Assembly (NCBI GenBank): GCA_030041495.1
Contig: JASHNT010000006.1
Location: forward strand, 1-53,134
Origin: Bryobacteraceae bacterium
Lineage (GTDB): Bacteria > Acidobacteriota > Terriglobia > Bryobacterales > Bryobacteraceae
Direction of reading: 5' to 3'
DNA: 53,134 bases
Part shown: positions 28,770 through 37,303 of the stretch, piece by piece
How the letters are laid out: every line of letters begins with the position of its first letter
Position numbering within the stretch: the first letter of the stretch is position 1
Notes under the pieces: generated by a model
What the model saw: the letters and a program-made list of their open reading frames with translations, nothing else
The model's database searches: none
Told to the model about the DNA's origin: nothing
Program-made: the position numbers and the translations under genes

Positions 28770-30593
28770 GTGCGATCCCGCTACGTCTTTGTGCTGATTC
28801 TCGCGGTCGCCGGGCTTATGGAGGCACAGGACGGCTCGACGCTGTACCAGGATCGCTGTGCCTCGTGTCACGATTCGCCCACCGGACGCGCTCCCTCCAT
28901 TGGCGCAATCAAGCAAATGACCGGCGCGGCGATCTACGCCGCTTTGACCAACGGCGTGATGAAATCCCAGACCGCTGGTTTGTCCACACAGCAGGTGTTG
29001 TCCCTTCTCGTCTACATCGCGCCTACCGGCGACTTAAATGCCAAGCCTGCGTTCCAAAAAAGCTGCCCGGGTACCGCTGGCTTAGAGCCAGGCCACAGCG
29101 CGTGGTCCGGATGGAGTCCCAGCGTCACCAACTCGCGCGATCAGGACGCAAAGGCGGCGGGGCTTGCGGCGGCCGACGTGCCCAGGCTCAAGCTCAAATG
29201 GGCGTTCAATCTGGGCCCGGTGACAGAGGCGCGCGGACAGCCCGCGGTAGCCGGCAATCGCGTCTTTATCGGCACGCTGGCGGGCGACGTGTACGCGATC
29301 GATGCGAACAGCGGCTGCGTCTACTGGGCCTTTAAGGCCACGGCGGGGATCCGGTCGGGCGTCGCGGTCGGGGACGCCAATGGCGTTCCCGCGATCTTCT
29401 TCGGAGATCGCAGCGCGGTGATGTATGCCCTCAACGCCGACTCAGGCGAGTTGTTATGGAGGACCCGGCCGGTGGAGCATCTGCTCGCGCAGATCACGGC
29501 GACACCGCAGTTTTATAGGGGCGTGATCTACCAGGGATTCTCTTCCCTCGAAGAGTCGCTGGTGGCGGATCCCAATGCCGTATGTTGTACGTTCCGGGGC
29601 AGCGTTGTCGCGCTCGAAGCCGCCACGGGGCGCACCATCTGGCAACGCTTTACCATCGCGGAGCCGTCAAAGCCGACCGGTAAGGGCAAGCAACAGGGAC
29701 CCTCCGGAGCCGCGATCTGGTCTACGCCCACCATCGATGAACAAAAGGGTGCGCTGTATGTCGCCACCGGAGACAACTACTCCAATCCGGTAACGGATTC
29801 GAGCGATGCCGTACTCGCCTTCGACCTCCAGACGGGAGCGCTGCTGTGGTCGCGGCAGCTCGCGCAGCGTGACGCTTACAACAGCAGTTGCTCCAGCCGG
29901 GTAACCACCAACTGTCCCGAAAACAACGGGGCCGACTCCGATTTCGGCCAGCCTCCCATTCTGGTGGAACTCGGAGGCGGTAAGCGCGAGCTGGTGATTG
30001 CGCAGAAGTCCGGCATGGTGCATGCGATCGACCCCGACGCGGAGGGCAAGATTTTGTGGCAGACCCGCGCCGGTGCAGGCGGCCTGCTGGGCGGCAGCCA
30101 GTGGGGTTCGGCCGCGGACACTCAGCACGTTTATGTCGCCATCTCGGACGTCGTCGTGCACAGCGTTGCGGACCCCACAGCTCCGGGCGGACACCGCGTT
30201 TTCCCCGATCCGAAGAAAGGCGGCGGGCTGCATGCGATCGACCTGAAGACCGGTGGGATCGTCTGGAGCTCCAGGCCGGCGGTGTGTCCAGTCATCCAGG
30301 CCATCTGCTCGCCCGCGCAATCTGCCGCCGTCACCGCTATACCGGGAGCGGTGTTCTCGGGCGCCCTCGACGGCCACATGCGAGCCTATTCGACCACCGA
30401 TGGCAGAGTGATCTGGGACTTCAACACAGTCCGCGAGTTCCCAACGGTCAACGGCAAACCCGCGCGCGGCGGATCCATCGATGCCAGCGGCGCAGCGGTC
30501 GCAGGCGGCCTCGTGCTGGTGGATTCAGGCTACAACGAGTTCGGCGGAATGCCGGGTAATGTACTACTCGCATTTTCGGTGGACGGAAAATAG
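28770..30593 (+). CDS. Quinohemoprotein (PQQ/heme c) alcohol-dehydrogenase-like protein
   Basis: The 607-residue protein starts at GTG 28770. A signal peptide (YVFVLILAVAGLMEAQ) is followed by a class I cytochrome c domain with CASCH (30-34). From about 120 on comes an eight-bladed PQQ propeller with repeated W-docking blades (VYAIDANSGCVYWAFKA, MYALNADSGELLWRTRP, VLAFDLQTGALLWSRQ). Vicinal Cys272-Cys273 (AVCCTF) match the disulfide ring that stacks on PQQ in quinoprotein dehydrogenases. The heme is N-terminal, as in polyvinyl-alcohol-dehydrogenase-like enzymes, so PVA or a related secondary alcohol is one possible substrate. Electrons would go to a periplasmic cytochrome. It lies 38 bases after the receptor terminator and has no obvious PQQ biosynthesis genes nearby. 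Confidence 0.85.
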   Translation: MRSRYVFVLILAVAGLMEAQDGSTLYQDRCASCHDSPTGRAPSIGAIKQMTGAAIYAALTNGVMKSQTAGLSTQQVLSLLVYIAPTGDLNAKPAFQKSCPGTAGLEPGHSAWSGWSPSVTNSRDQDAKAAGLAAADVPRLKLKWAFNLGPVTEARGQPAVAGNRVFIGTLAGDVYAIDANSGCVYWAFKATAGIRSGVAVGDANGVPAIFFGDRSAVMYALNADSGELLWRTRPVEHLLAQITATPQFYRGVIYQGFSSLEESLVADPNAVCCTFRGSVVALEAATGRTIWQRFTIAEPSKPTGKGKQQGPSGAAIWSTPTIDEQKGALYVATGDNYSNPVTDSSDAVLAFDLQTGALLWSRQLAQRDAYNSSCSSRVTTNCPENNGADSDFGQPPILVELGGGKRELVIAQKSGMVHAIDPDAEGKILWQTRAGAGGLLGGSQWGSAADTQHVYVAISDVVVHSVADPTAPGGHRVFPDPKKGGGLHAIDLKTGGIVWSSRPAVCPVIQAICSPAQSAAVTAIPGAVFSGALDGHMRAYSTTDGRVIWDFNTVREFPTVNGKPARGGSIDASGAAVAGGLVLVDSGYNEFGGMPGNVLLAFSVDGK

Positions 30594-30609
30594 CCCCAGC
30601 TCGCGGGGC
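30593..30609. terminator. Possible short bidirectional hairpin between convergent genes
   Basis: GCCCC (30593-30597) and GGGGC (30605-30609) can pair around a 7-base loop in the 23 bases between two convergent stops. It is short and lacks T tails. Confidence 0.3.
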
Positions 30610-30616
30610 GTGATCC

Positions 30617-31510
30617 CTATTTCGCGCCTTTGGGGTGCGCTTGGAAGAAGGCGTAGATATCCGGCATCGACAGTTCAATCACGCTGCCGTGCGTCACGCC
30701 CGGATACTCCTTGTACTGGTAGTTCAGCCCGAGATCCTTCATCGTGTCCGCCCACATCCGCGTGTGGGTGACCGGGACCTGCTGATCCGCATCCCCCTGC
30801 GCGACAAACAAGGGCTCCGTGATGCCCTTTAGGATCTCGGTGCGGTGATTGTCCATCAGGAATGAGGCTGGGGCCACGGCTGCGATTGCGGCCCACTCGG
30901 AAGAGTGCTTCGAGCCCAGGAATAAAGTGCCTGCGGCGCCCATCGAGTGCCCCATCAGGTAGGTGCGGTTCGGGTCCACGTTAAACTCCTGGCGCATCAT
31001 TGCCAGCACATTAAACACGTCCTTCTCGCTCAGCTCCGCGAGATTGGCCGGAGGCGCGGGAGCGGGCGCTCCTCCGTTTGCACCCCTGCCGCTTAGATTC
31101 ATCACCGGAGATCCGTACCATCCGCCAACGTTGTATCCCATCGGCGCGACCAAAATGTAGCCACCCTCTTCGGCCAAATCGATCGCCTTGCCCTGGCACA
31201 TATATCCCGGCCCGATTCCGAGCCCGTGCAGAGACACGATCAGCGGGTTCTTCTTATCCTTCGATACCTTCGAAGAAACGAACAGGCAATACGGCAAGTC
31301 CTCGTTCGTATCGCCAAAATGATACGTTCGGTTTTGAACCCGCGGATCGGTGGATTTAATGAAGCCGCCGAAGCCGCGGCCTTTGCCCTTCTCGCCTTTC
31401 TTGGCGGCTGGTTGCTGCGAATGCAAGGGCGCATAGAACAGGATCAGGCTCGCTGCCAGCCCCGAGAGAACCATCGCCGTTTGTGTCCGGAAGAGCTTCA
31501 TGATCCGCAT
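30617..31510 (-). CDS. Exported alpha/beta hydrolase (PHB-depolymerase/prolyl-oligopeptidase-like)
   Basis: The 297-residue protein has a signal peptide (TQTAMVLSGLAASLILFYAPLHSQQ), a short basic Gly-rich tract (KKGEKGKGRGFGGF), then an alpha/beta hydrolase fold. The nucleophile elbow GHSMGAAG places Ser at about 189. Asp in VAQGDADQQVPV (about 240) and His in GVTHGSVIE (about 273) complete the triad. It is close in layout to extracellular poly(3-hydroxyalkanoate) depolymerases and acetyl-xylan/feruloyl esterases, so an ester substrate is likely, but peptide cleavage cannot be excluded. A second copy of its C-terminal end survives at 31613-31729 on the other strand. Confidence 0.85.
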   Translation of the reverse strand: MRIMKLFRTQTAMVLSGLAASLILFYAPLHSQQPAAKKGEKGKGRGFGGFIKSTDPRVQNRTYHFGDTNEDLPYCLFVSSKVSKDKKNPLIVSLHGLGIGPGYMCQGKAIDLAEEGGYILVAPMGYNVGGWYGSPVMNLSGRGANGGAPAPAPPANLAELSEKDVFNVLAMMRQEFNVDPNRTYLMGHSMGAAGTLFLGSKHSSEWAAIAAVAPASFLMDNHRTEILKGITEPLFVAQGDADQQVPVTHTRMWADTMKDLGLNYQYKEYPGVTHGSVIELSMPDIYAFFQAHPKGAK

Positions 31511-31612
31511 CTTTGAGAATTCCTAAGGAATCCTATCACTGGATCAAACCGCACAACCAATAACCAATTTGGGGGATGGTGCGGTGGTTGTCGAAAAACT
31601 CTGTTAGTGTAG

Positions 31613-31729
31613 GGTGCTGAGAAAGGGGAACCGAGCATGCGAGGTGGAACTCATGGCAGCGTGGTCAGCACCGGTATGCCCGATATTTTTGCCTTCTTGA
31701 ATGCACACACCAGGCGAGGGTCCCGTTGA
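31613..31729 (+). pseudogene. C-terminal remnant of a paralogous alpha/beta hydrolase
   Basis: The frame reads GGTHGSVVSTGMPDIFAFLNAHTRRGSR and stop. This lines up residue for residue with THGSVIELSMPDIYAFFQAHPKGAK, the last residues of the intact hydrolase at 30617-31510, including the catalytic His. A stop (TAG, 31610-31612) bounds it upstream and no start for a functional enzyme exists. It is therefore the tail of a deleted or decayed plus-strand paralogue. Its TGA is 12 bases before the tannase ATG. Confidence 0.75.
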
Positions 31730-31740
31730 AAGGAGCGCTT

Positions 31741-33122
31741 ATGTTCATTCGCCTCTGCGCTGTGATTCTCGCGTCGGACGCCTATGCCGCCGGCGCTTGT
31801 GAGAGCATCTTGACACTGAAGCTCGATCATGCAGCCGTCACCTCAGCCCAGGTGGTCGCCGCCGGCGCATTCAGCTTGCCCGGCGGACGCGCCGGCAGGG
31901 GCAGAGGGCCGAACCCTTATAAAGGCCTCCCGGAGTTCTGCCGCGTGCAGGCAACCCTGACGCCTACCTCCGATTCCGACATCAAGGTGGAAGTCTGGCT
32001 GCCGGTCTCGGGCTGGAACAACAAGTACCTCGCGGTGGGCAACGGCGGATGGGCAGGCACGATCTCTTACGCGGATCTGGCCGACGGCGTATCGCGCGGC
32101 TACGCAACGTCCTCGACGGACACCGGACATACCGGCGGCAGCGGCAGCTTTGTTCTGGGGCACCCGGAAAAGTTCGTCGACTTCGCGTGGCGCTCCGAGC
32201 ATGAAATGGCCATCCAATCCAAGCTCATCGTCGCGGCGATGTACGGAACCGCGGCGAAGTATTCGTATTGGAAAGGCTGTTCCACCGGCGGGCGGCAGGC
32301 GATGAAAGAAATCCAGAAGTTCCCAAACGATTTCGACGGCGTCATCGCAGGCTCACAAGCGAATCCGCGCACGGGACTGGCCCTGCAACAGTCGGCGATC
32401 GCGCATGCGGTTCTCAAGGACCCGGCCTCGCGCATCCCAACGGCAATGTTCCCCGTGATTCACAAGGCCGCACTAGATGCTTGCGATGCTTTGGACGGGC
32501 TGAAGGACGGCTTGATTCAAGATCCTCGCAAATGCAAGTTCGACCCCAAGGTGCTGGAGTGCAAAGGAGCGGACGCCGCCGATTGCCTGACCTCCGCGCA
32601 GGTGGTTGCGGCCGAGAAGATGTACCAGCCCGCACGCAACGTTCGCACCGGGAAGGCGGTTTCCGCAGCCTTTGAACCGGGCAGCGAATCGGGGTGGGGC
32701 GCGCTGATCGGGTCGGGGCAACCGAGCTCGCTCGGCATGGATCAGTTCAAATACGTCGTGTTCAAGGACCCGAACTGGGATTGGAAAATGTTCGACTTCG
32801 ATAAGGACATCGACAGAACGATTCAAGCCGACAACGGAATGACGGACGCCGTCAACCCGGATCTCAAACCTTTCCTGGCCCACAAGGGCAAGCTCTTGCT
32901 GTGATGGGCCATTGCGGTGGCGGCGATGGACCCAACACATTCGATACGCTTGCGGCGCTCGATCAGTGGGTGAAGAATGGCAAGGCTCCGGAGGACATGA
33001 TCGCCTCGCACTCCACTGCAGGCAAGGTCGACCGCACGCGTCCGCTGTGCGCTTACCCGAAGGTCGACAAATACACGGGGTCGGGATCGATCGACGACGC
33101 CGCGAACTTCGTTTGCAAATAG
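31741..33122 (+). pseudogene. Tannase/feruloyl-esterase family gene with internal deletion
   Basis: ATG 31741 follows AAAGGAG with a good spacer. The first 387 residues are a normal tannase-family N-terminus: signal peptide, FCRVQATLTP, the nucleophile GCSTGGRQ, and a lid region, up to LKPFLAHKGKLLL, where TGA (32902-32904) stops the frame. The next frame begins MGHCGGGDGPNTFDTLAALDQW and ends NFVCK-stop at 33122, the normal family end with the catalytic Cys-His (GHC). Family members have about 40 residues between these two points, with the catalytic Asp in an HGW.D-like motif. That segment is absent and the frame is shifted, so the enzyme cannot be active. One deletion explains both. Confidence 0.8.
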
Positions 33123-33135
33123 TATCGCGGTTTGT

Positions 33136-33420
33136 TACGAAGAGCCACACAAAGGCGGTGAAAGGAGACTCAGAGTTGCCGATATGATGTCTTCCTTTTG
33201 GGTGAATTTCGTGGCAATGGGAGACCCCAATGGCCGCGACTCCGGCGGAAAAGCCCTGCCGCACTGGCCCGCGGTCAGCGGGAAACCCGACACCACGATA
33301 CAGGTCGGTGACGGCACTGGTGCGATTCCGTTAGCGGGCTCCCCAGCCAAGATCGATTTCTGGATGCAGTATCTCGCACGGCCGAAAACACCGGCTGTAT
33401 CTTCCGTCAGCCGCCAGTAG
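33136..33420 (+). pseudogene. C-terminal remnant of a type-B carboxylesterase
   Basis: The frame reads YEEPHKGGERRLRVADMMSSFWVNF, then GDPNGRDSGGKALPHWPAV and a D-FWMQYLARP end. This is the hallmark C-terminus of COesterase-family enzymes (DMMSSYWVNFA..GDPNG..LP.WP). The body, with the catalytic Ser, Glu and His, is missing. An ATG at 33184 is available but would give only 78 residues, so I treat it as a remnant. It directly follows the deleted tannase. Confidence 0.7.
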
Positions 33421-33515
33421 CGAGGAGTTGTTGGCTGGCGTCCACTCCTTGTGCACCTCAATCAGCGCTCGCTCTAACACGCCTATACCCCCGCGATGTA
33501 GTCGGTGAGAGGGGA

Positions 33516-36185
33516 CTAGTTACCGTGGCGCTCGCCCGCGAGCCCGTCGATCAGCCACAGGTTCGCCGAATACTTGTAAGTCGCGAAGGCGACGCTCTTC
33601 CCGTCTGGCGCCAGCGACAACCGCAGACTCGGCGTGAAACCGCCGCTCGGGGCGCCGTCCGCTGGGAGAGTTCCAATGAGGTGCTCGTTCTTGCCTTCCA
33701 GATTCACCGAAAAAAGCTGCCACGTCGCGCCCTCGCTCGGCTTGAGGTGGCGGACGCAATAAAGCAGCGCGCCATCGGTGGAGAAGGTGCAGATCGCATC
33801 GGTGAATCCGGGCCCCAAATCGCGCGGCGAAGTCTTGCCGTCCGGAGCGGCCAGCTTAATCGTGCCATCGCTATAAAGAATCCAGTCGCCTTTGGGTGAC
33901 CACACCGGCAACGAAGTAACCTGAGAAAGCTTTGGAACCAGTGTTTCGGGATCGGCTTGCCCGTTGGTCTTCACCTTCTTGAGCGAGGAGACTCCTCCAT
34001 CCAGACTGAGGAAAACAAACCACAGCCCGTCAGGCGACCACGATCCGGCGAAGTCCCTCTCGGAGTCGTCTTTCACCACCCGGACCGGCGAGCCGCCGGA
34101 CATGGCCGACATCCATAAGCGCTCCCAGCCCGCTCGTTCTATGCGTGTGTAGATGATGCGGGTCGCATCCGGAGACGGTATCGGGTTCATGAACCACTGT
34201 GTGGTATCCGGCGGAAAATCGCGAGCCGTTACCACAGCCCGGTCGTTTTGTCCCTGTTGCCGGGCCCAGATTTCGAGCGGTCCGTTGCGGTCCGTGACAT
34301 AGGCCAGCACAGGCTGCTTCAAAGCCCACGCCGGCATTTGTTCGCTGCGCTCCGTAGCGATGAGCGGCGCGGCAGTAACCTTGGCCAGGTCCAGCGAAAC
34401 GATATCGAAATTGGTACTGACATCTGCGAACACCAGCTTGCTGCCATCCGGTGAAACGGCCGGCGACTCTTGATCGGTCGTGCCTCCGGACAGCTCATGA
34501 AGTTCGCCGGAGACTGTATCCGCCATCAAGAGCTGGAAAGGCGCTCCTACTTCAGCGCTGGTTGCTACCACCACGTGACGGTTGTCGGGCATCCACGAAA
34601 ACTCAGGCGTGCCTCCGAACGCCGGAAGCTTTTCCAGAATCCGGTGCGGCGGATGCGAGGCGTTCGCCGGATATGGCATCAGCCACGCCTCTTCTCCTTG
34701 CCCCGCGTTGCGGATCAGCATGATCTGTTTGCCGTCCGGAGAAAACTTCAAGCGAGGCTGGTTGGCGATGGTTGACGCCGCGAACGGCGCGGGCCGATAG
34801 AGTTTCAGCGGAGCTCCGGGCGGCGAACTGATCGACACGCCGAACACCCCCCCGTCCGGCTTGTGTGGCACGGCTACGGCCAAACCATCGGGTGAAACGG
34901 AGGAGCCAACAGCGTCGCCGGCTTCGTCAATCGCAAGCACCGGCTCGGGTTCGCCACCGACCGCGGAGACGGACCACAGCCCGGCCGGCGGACGCGGCGA
35001 ATAAAACACAATCCGCCCGGCCGGGGTCCATGCGAGTGGGGCGGCGACCACATTCAGATGAGTGATCTGCGTCGCAACAGGCGAATCCAGATAGCGAATG
35101 TAAATCTGATCCGGCGCAACTTTGCTCTGCGCCGCGGCAAAAGCGACCGCCTTCCCATCGGGTGACCAAACCGGCCTGCCTTGCCCGCCCTCCTCGAAGG
35201 AGAACGGAGTGAACCGCAACGGGCCGGCGCTCTGCGGTTCGCGCCGCATCAAAAGAAACACGATCGCAGCCGTGAGCGCCATCCCGGCAACGGCCATCCA
35301 CCACGCGTTGCGCTTGGCGCCGGGTCGCTTGGCAACCGCTTCGGGTGCCGAAACAGCCTGGAGGGTCTGCGAAGAGGACGCGTCGCGAAGATGATCCCTC
35401 AAGCTGCGCAGCTCCAGGTACAGATCGCGGCTCGATTCATAACGGTCCTTGGCGTCTTTGGCCAGGCATCGCTCGATGATCCAGCGCAACGGCGCTGGAA
35501 TGGATGCTGGAAGCGGCTCGGCATCTTCCCGGATGATGGCGACCAGGGTCTCCGGCCCAGTCTCACGGAGGAAAGGATTCTTGCCGGTGGCGAGCTCATA
35601 GAGAATCACTCCGAAGGCGAACTCGTCGGATCGCGCGTCCAGGTTGGGCGAGCCCCTGGCCTGCTCGGGGCTCATGTACGCCGCGGTTCCCGCGACGGTG
35701 CCGGGTGTGGTAATGGTCAAAGCTTGGGTCGCATCGGCCTGCGCTGGCCTGACGACGCTTTTAGCAAGCCCGAAGTCCAGGATCTTGACTCGGCCATCCG
35801 TCGTGACCAGAACATTGGCGGGCTTTAGATCGCGATGCACGAAACCCGCAGTGTGCGCAGCCGCCATTCCATCGGCCATCTGCACCGCGAGATCCAACAG
35901 CTTGCGAAGACCGTCCGGCGGGGCGATGGGTTCGCCCTCGACGTATTCGAGCACAATGTAGTTCGAGCCGATATCGAAAATCTGGCAGATGTTGGGATGG
36001 TTCAGCGCCGCCACGGCATGCGCTTCACGCTCAAATCGCTCGTTAAATTGCTCAGCCGAGATTTTTATCGCGACGATACGATTGAGTCGAGTGTCGCGCG
36101 CCTTCCAGACTTCGCCCATCCCGCCCGCACCCAGATGTGCGAGTATCTCGTAGGGGCCAAGGCGGTCTCCGACGGAAAGCGGCAT
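33516..36185 (-). CDS. Ser/Thr protein kinase with membrane anchor and TolB-like propeller
   Basis: The 889-residue protein begins with a complete Hanks-type kinase (about 10-270): GAGGMGEVW glycine loop, Lys41 (IVAIKIS), a Glu in the C-helix, HRDLKPAN (117-124), DFG (137-139) and a PE motif (MSPEQARG). A juxtamembrane stretch with RPGAKR leads to one helix (WWMAVAGMALTAAIVFLLM, about 290-310). The external part is a WD40-like/TolB propeller (repeated SPDG: VWSPDGKAVAFAAA, SPDGSKLVFADV, WSPDGLWFVFLSL). It is common in Acidobacteriota. It probably senses an external or surface ligand and signals into the cell. Its partner is unknown. It converges on the esterase remnants. Confidence 0.93.
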   Translation of the reverse strand: MPLSVGDRLGPYEILAHLGAGGMGEVWKARDTRLNRIVAIKISAEQFNERFEREAHAVAALNHPNICQIFDIGSNYIVLEYVEGEPIAPPDGLRKLLDLAVQMADGMAAAHTAGFVHRDLKPANVLVTTDGRVKILDFGLAKSVVRPAQADATQALTITTPGTVAGTAAYMSPEQARGSPNLDARSDEFAFGVILYELATGKNPFLRETGPETLVAIIREDAEPLPASIPAPLRWIIERCLAKDAKDRYESSRDLYLELRSLRDHLRDASSSQTLQAVSAPEAVAKRPGAKRNAWWMAVAGMALTAAIVFLLMRREPQSAGPLRFTPFSFEEGGQGRPVWSPDGKAVAFAAAQSKVAPDQIYIRYLDSPVATQITHLNVVAAPLAWTPAGRIVFYSPRPPAGLWSVSAVGGEPEPVLAIDEAGDAVGSSVSPDGLAVAVPHKPDGGVFGVSISSPPGAPLKLYRPAPFAASTIANQPRLKFSPDGKQIMLIRNAGQGEEAWLMPYPANASHPPHRILEKLPAFGGTPEFSWMPDNRHVVVATSAEVGAPFQLLMADTVSGELHELSGGTTDQESPAVSPDGSKLVFADVSTNFDIVSLDLAKVTAAPLIATERSEQMPAWALKQPVLAYVTDRNGPLEIWARQQGQNDRAVVTARDFPPDTTQWFMNPIPSPDATRIIYTRIERAGWERLWMSAMSGGSPVRVVKDDSERDFAGSWSPDGLWFVFLSLDGGVSSLKKVKTNGQADPETLVPKLSQVTSLPVWSPKGDWILYSDGTIKLAAPDGKTSPRDLGPGFTDAICTFSTDGALLYCVRHLKPSEGATWQLFSVNLEGKNEHLIGTLPADGAPSGGFTPSLRLSLAPDGKSVAFATYKYSANLWLIDGLAGERHGN

Positions 36186-36319
36186 GATCTGGACAGTATA
36201 TCGGTTCCGCCTTCAACGCAGTTTGAGTTAGCTTCAGCGATGTTAGGTTTATTGCCTTCTCGATCCTTCGGCTTATTTGGGTTCACTCCGTATCTGCAGG
36301 CAACCCCTAATGTAATCCT
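36186..36319. other. Upstream region of the kinase gene
   Basis: Minus-strand TATACT lies close to the kinase start (36198-36203), but no -35 sequence sits at a normal distance. Nothing else is seen. Confidence 0.3.
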
Positions 36320-36505
36320 TTATCTCCGCTGCGTTTGCCGGATTCGAGTAGCATACCATCGGTGGCATAGGATCACGGGCGGCGTGCCCCGTATCTCCGC
36401 CCACTGCTGCAAGTCATCGGTATCCTTTCGATCGAACCCCTCGCCAGCCGGCAGGAGCGCGAGCGCAGGGACAACAGCCGCGACGAAGACCTTTGACAAG
36501 CTCAC
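36320..36505 (-). CDS. Possible small exported protein coupled to the VWFA unit
   Basis: The frame starts at GTG 36505, overlapping the TGA of the preceding gene as GTGA, and gives 61 residues. The N-terminus is signal-like (SKVFVAAVVPALALLPAGEG); the rest is polar (DDLQQWAEIRGTPPVILCHRW) and ends in basic residues. The coupling and signal make it plausible, but it has no recognised family and could be chance or a truncated gene. Confidence 0.35.
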   Translation of the reverse strand: MSLSKVFVAAVVPALALLPAGEGFDRKDTDDLQQWAEIRGTPPVILCHRWYATRIRQTQRR

Positions 36506-37299
36506 TTACGCACCTGCTGCCTATCGTCCCCGAGCTGAAGCGTCGAATCCGCGCTGAACTCGTGATAATTCGAATATTGTCCATCGTCGGTGTGGATGCT
36601 ATCGTCGCCGAAGTCGCGGTAATGCAGCACGAAATGTGACGGGAGGATGGCTTCGTGGCCGGCGACTTGCGCGGCCTTGTAGTCGAGAGTGAGGTCGAAC
36701 TCCTGCATTTCGAAGTCGGACGGGACCATCACGCACTTCAACTGGATCCGGATCACGGCGTGAGTTTGAGCGTCGGCATAGATGAATCCCTCGAAGGGCA
36801 CTCGAATACTGCCCTTCGAACTGTTGAGACCGTAGCCGTGGGCCTGCGGGACTTTGAAGGCGATCGCATCCACCTTGCGTTTGTTGAGAGTCGCGGTGTG
36901 AGCCCAGACAAGACCGGCTCCCGTGGCCGGTTCGAAGATAGCGTCCAGAAGAGCGCCGAACTCGCCGGTGGTTTTTTCCCGTAATTGATCGGCGTCTTGT
37001 TCCGACGCGGGTTCGCCGTTGATTCGCGTGATCTTTCGAAGTTCCTTGCCATTGTCGAAACTGAGTTGCTCTTCGGTCTTGGTCAGCTTCGGTGTACGCT
37101 TGTTGCCCGCGTTGGGTGGGGCAGCAACTCCGCGTGTGATCAAAGTGCAGGTGTAGTTGGGCAGACTCTTCGTGTAACTCAGCGCGTAGTCGCGCACGGC
37201 CTTGATCACCGCGGATTGCTCACCGGTGTTCGGCTTGTCCTTCTCGGCGTATAAACCGCTTACCAAAAGGATTGCCGCGAAGCAGGGTACAGGTCGCAT
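36502..37299 (-). CDS. Exported protein of unknown function downstream of VWFA gene
   Basis: The 265-residue protein starts at ATG 37299, not the upstream TTG: GGAGG lies 6 bases before the ATG, inside the end of the VWFA gene. A signal peptide (VPCFAAILLVSGLYAE) is followed by a helix (AVIKAVRDYALSYTKSLPNYTCTLIT) and a beta-rich domain (SIRVPFEGFIYADAQTHAVIRIQLKC, FDLTLDYKAAQ, LPSHFVLHYRD). The NYTC element after the first helix is typical of acidobacterial proteins found beside VWFA genes. The fold may be lipocalin/LolA-like; that is inference. Its gene starts 5 bases after the VWFA stop, so they are co-translated. Confidence 0.75.
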   Translation of the reverse strand: MRPVPCFAAILLVSGLYAEKDKPNTGEQSAVIKAVRDYALSYTKSLPNYTCTLITRGVAAPPNAGNKRTPKLTKTEEQLSFDNGKELRKITRINGEPASEQDADQLREKTTGEFGALLDAIFEPATGAGLVWAHTATLNKRKVDAIAFKVPQAHGYGLNSSKGSIRVPFEGFIYADAQTHAVIRIQLKCVMVPSDFEMQEFDLTLDYKAAQVAGHEAILPSHFVLHYRDFGDDSIHTDDGQYSNYHEFSADSTLQLGDDRQQVRK

Positions 37300-37303
37300 G
37301 GGG

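Noticed and set aside
31511-33515. Mobile element as cause of the esterase remnants
   Set aside because: No transposase, terminal inverted repeats or target duplication were found around the remnants.
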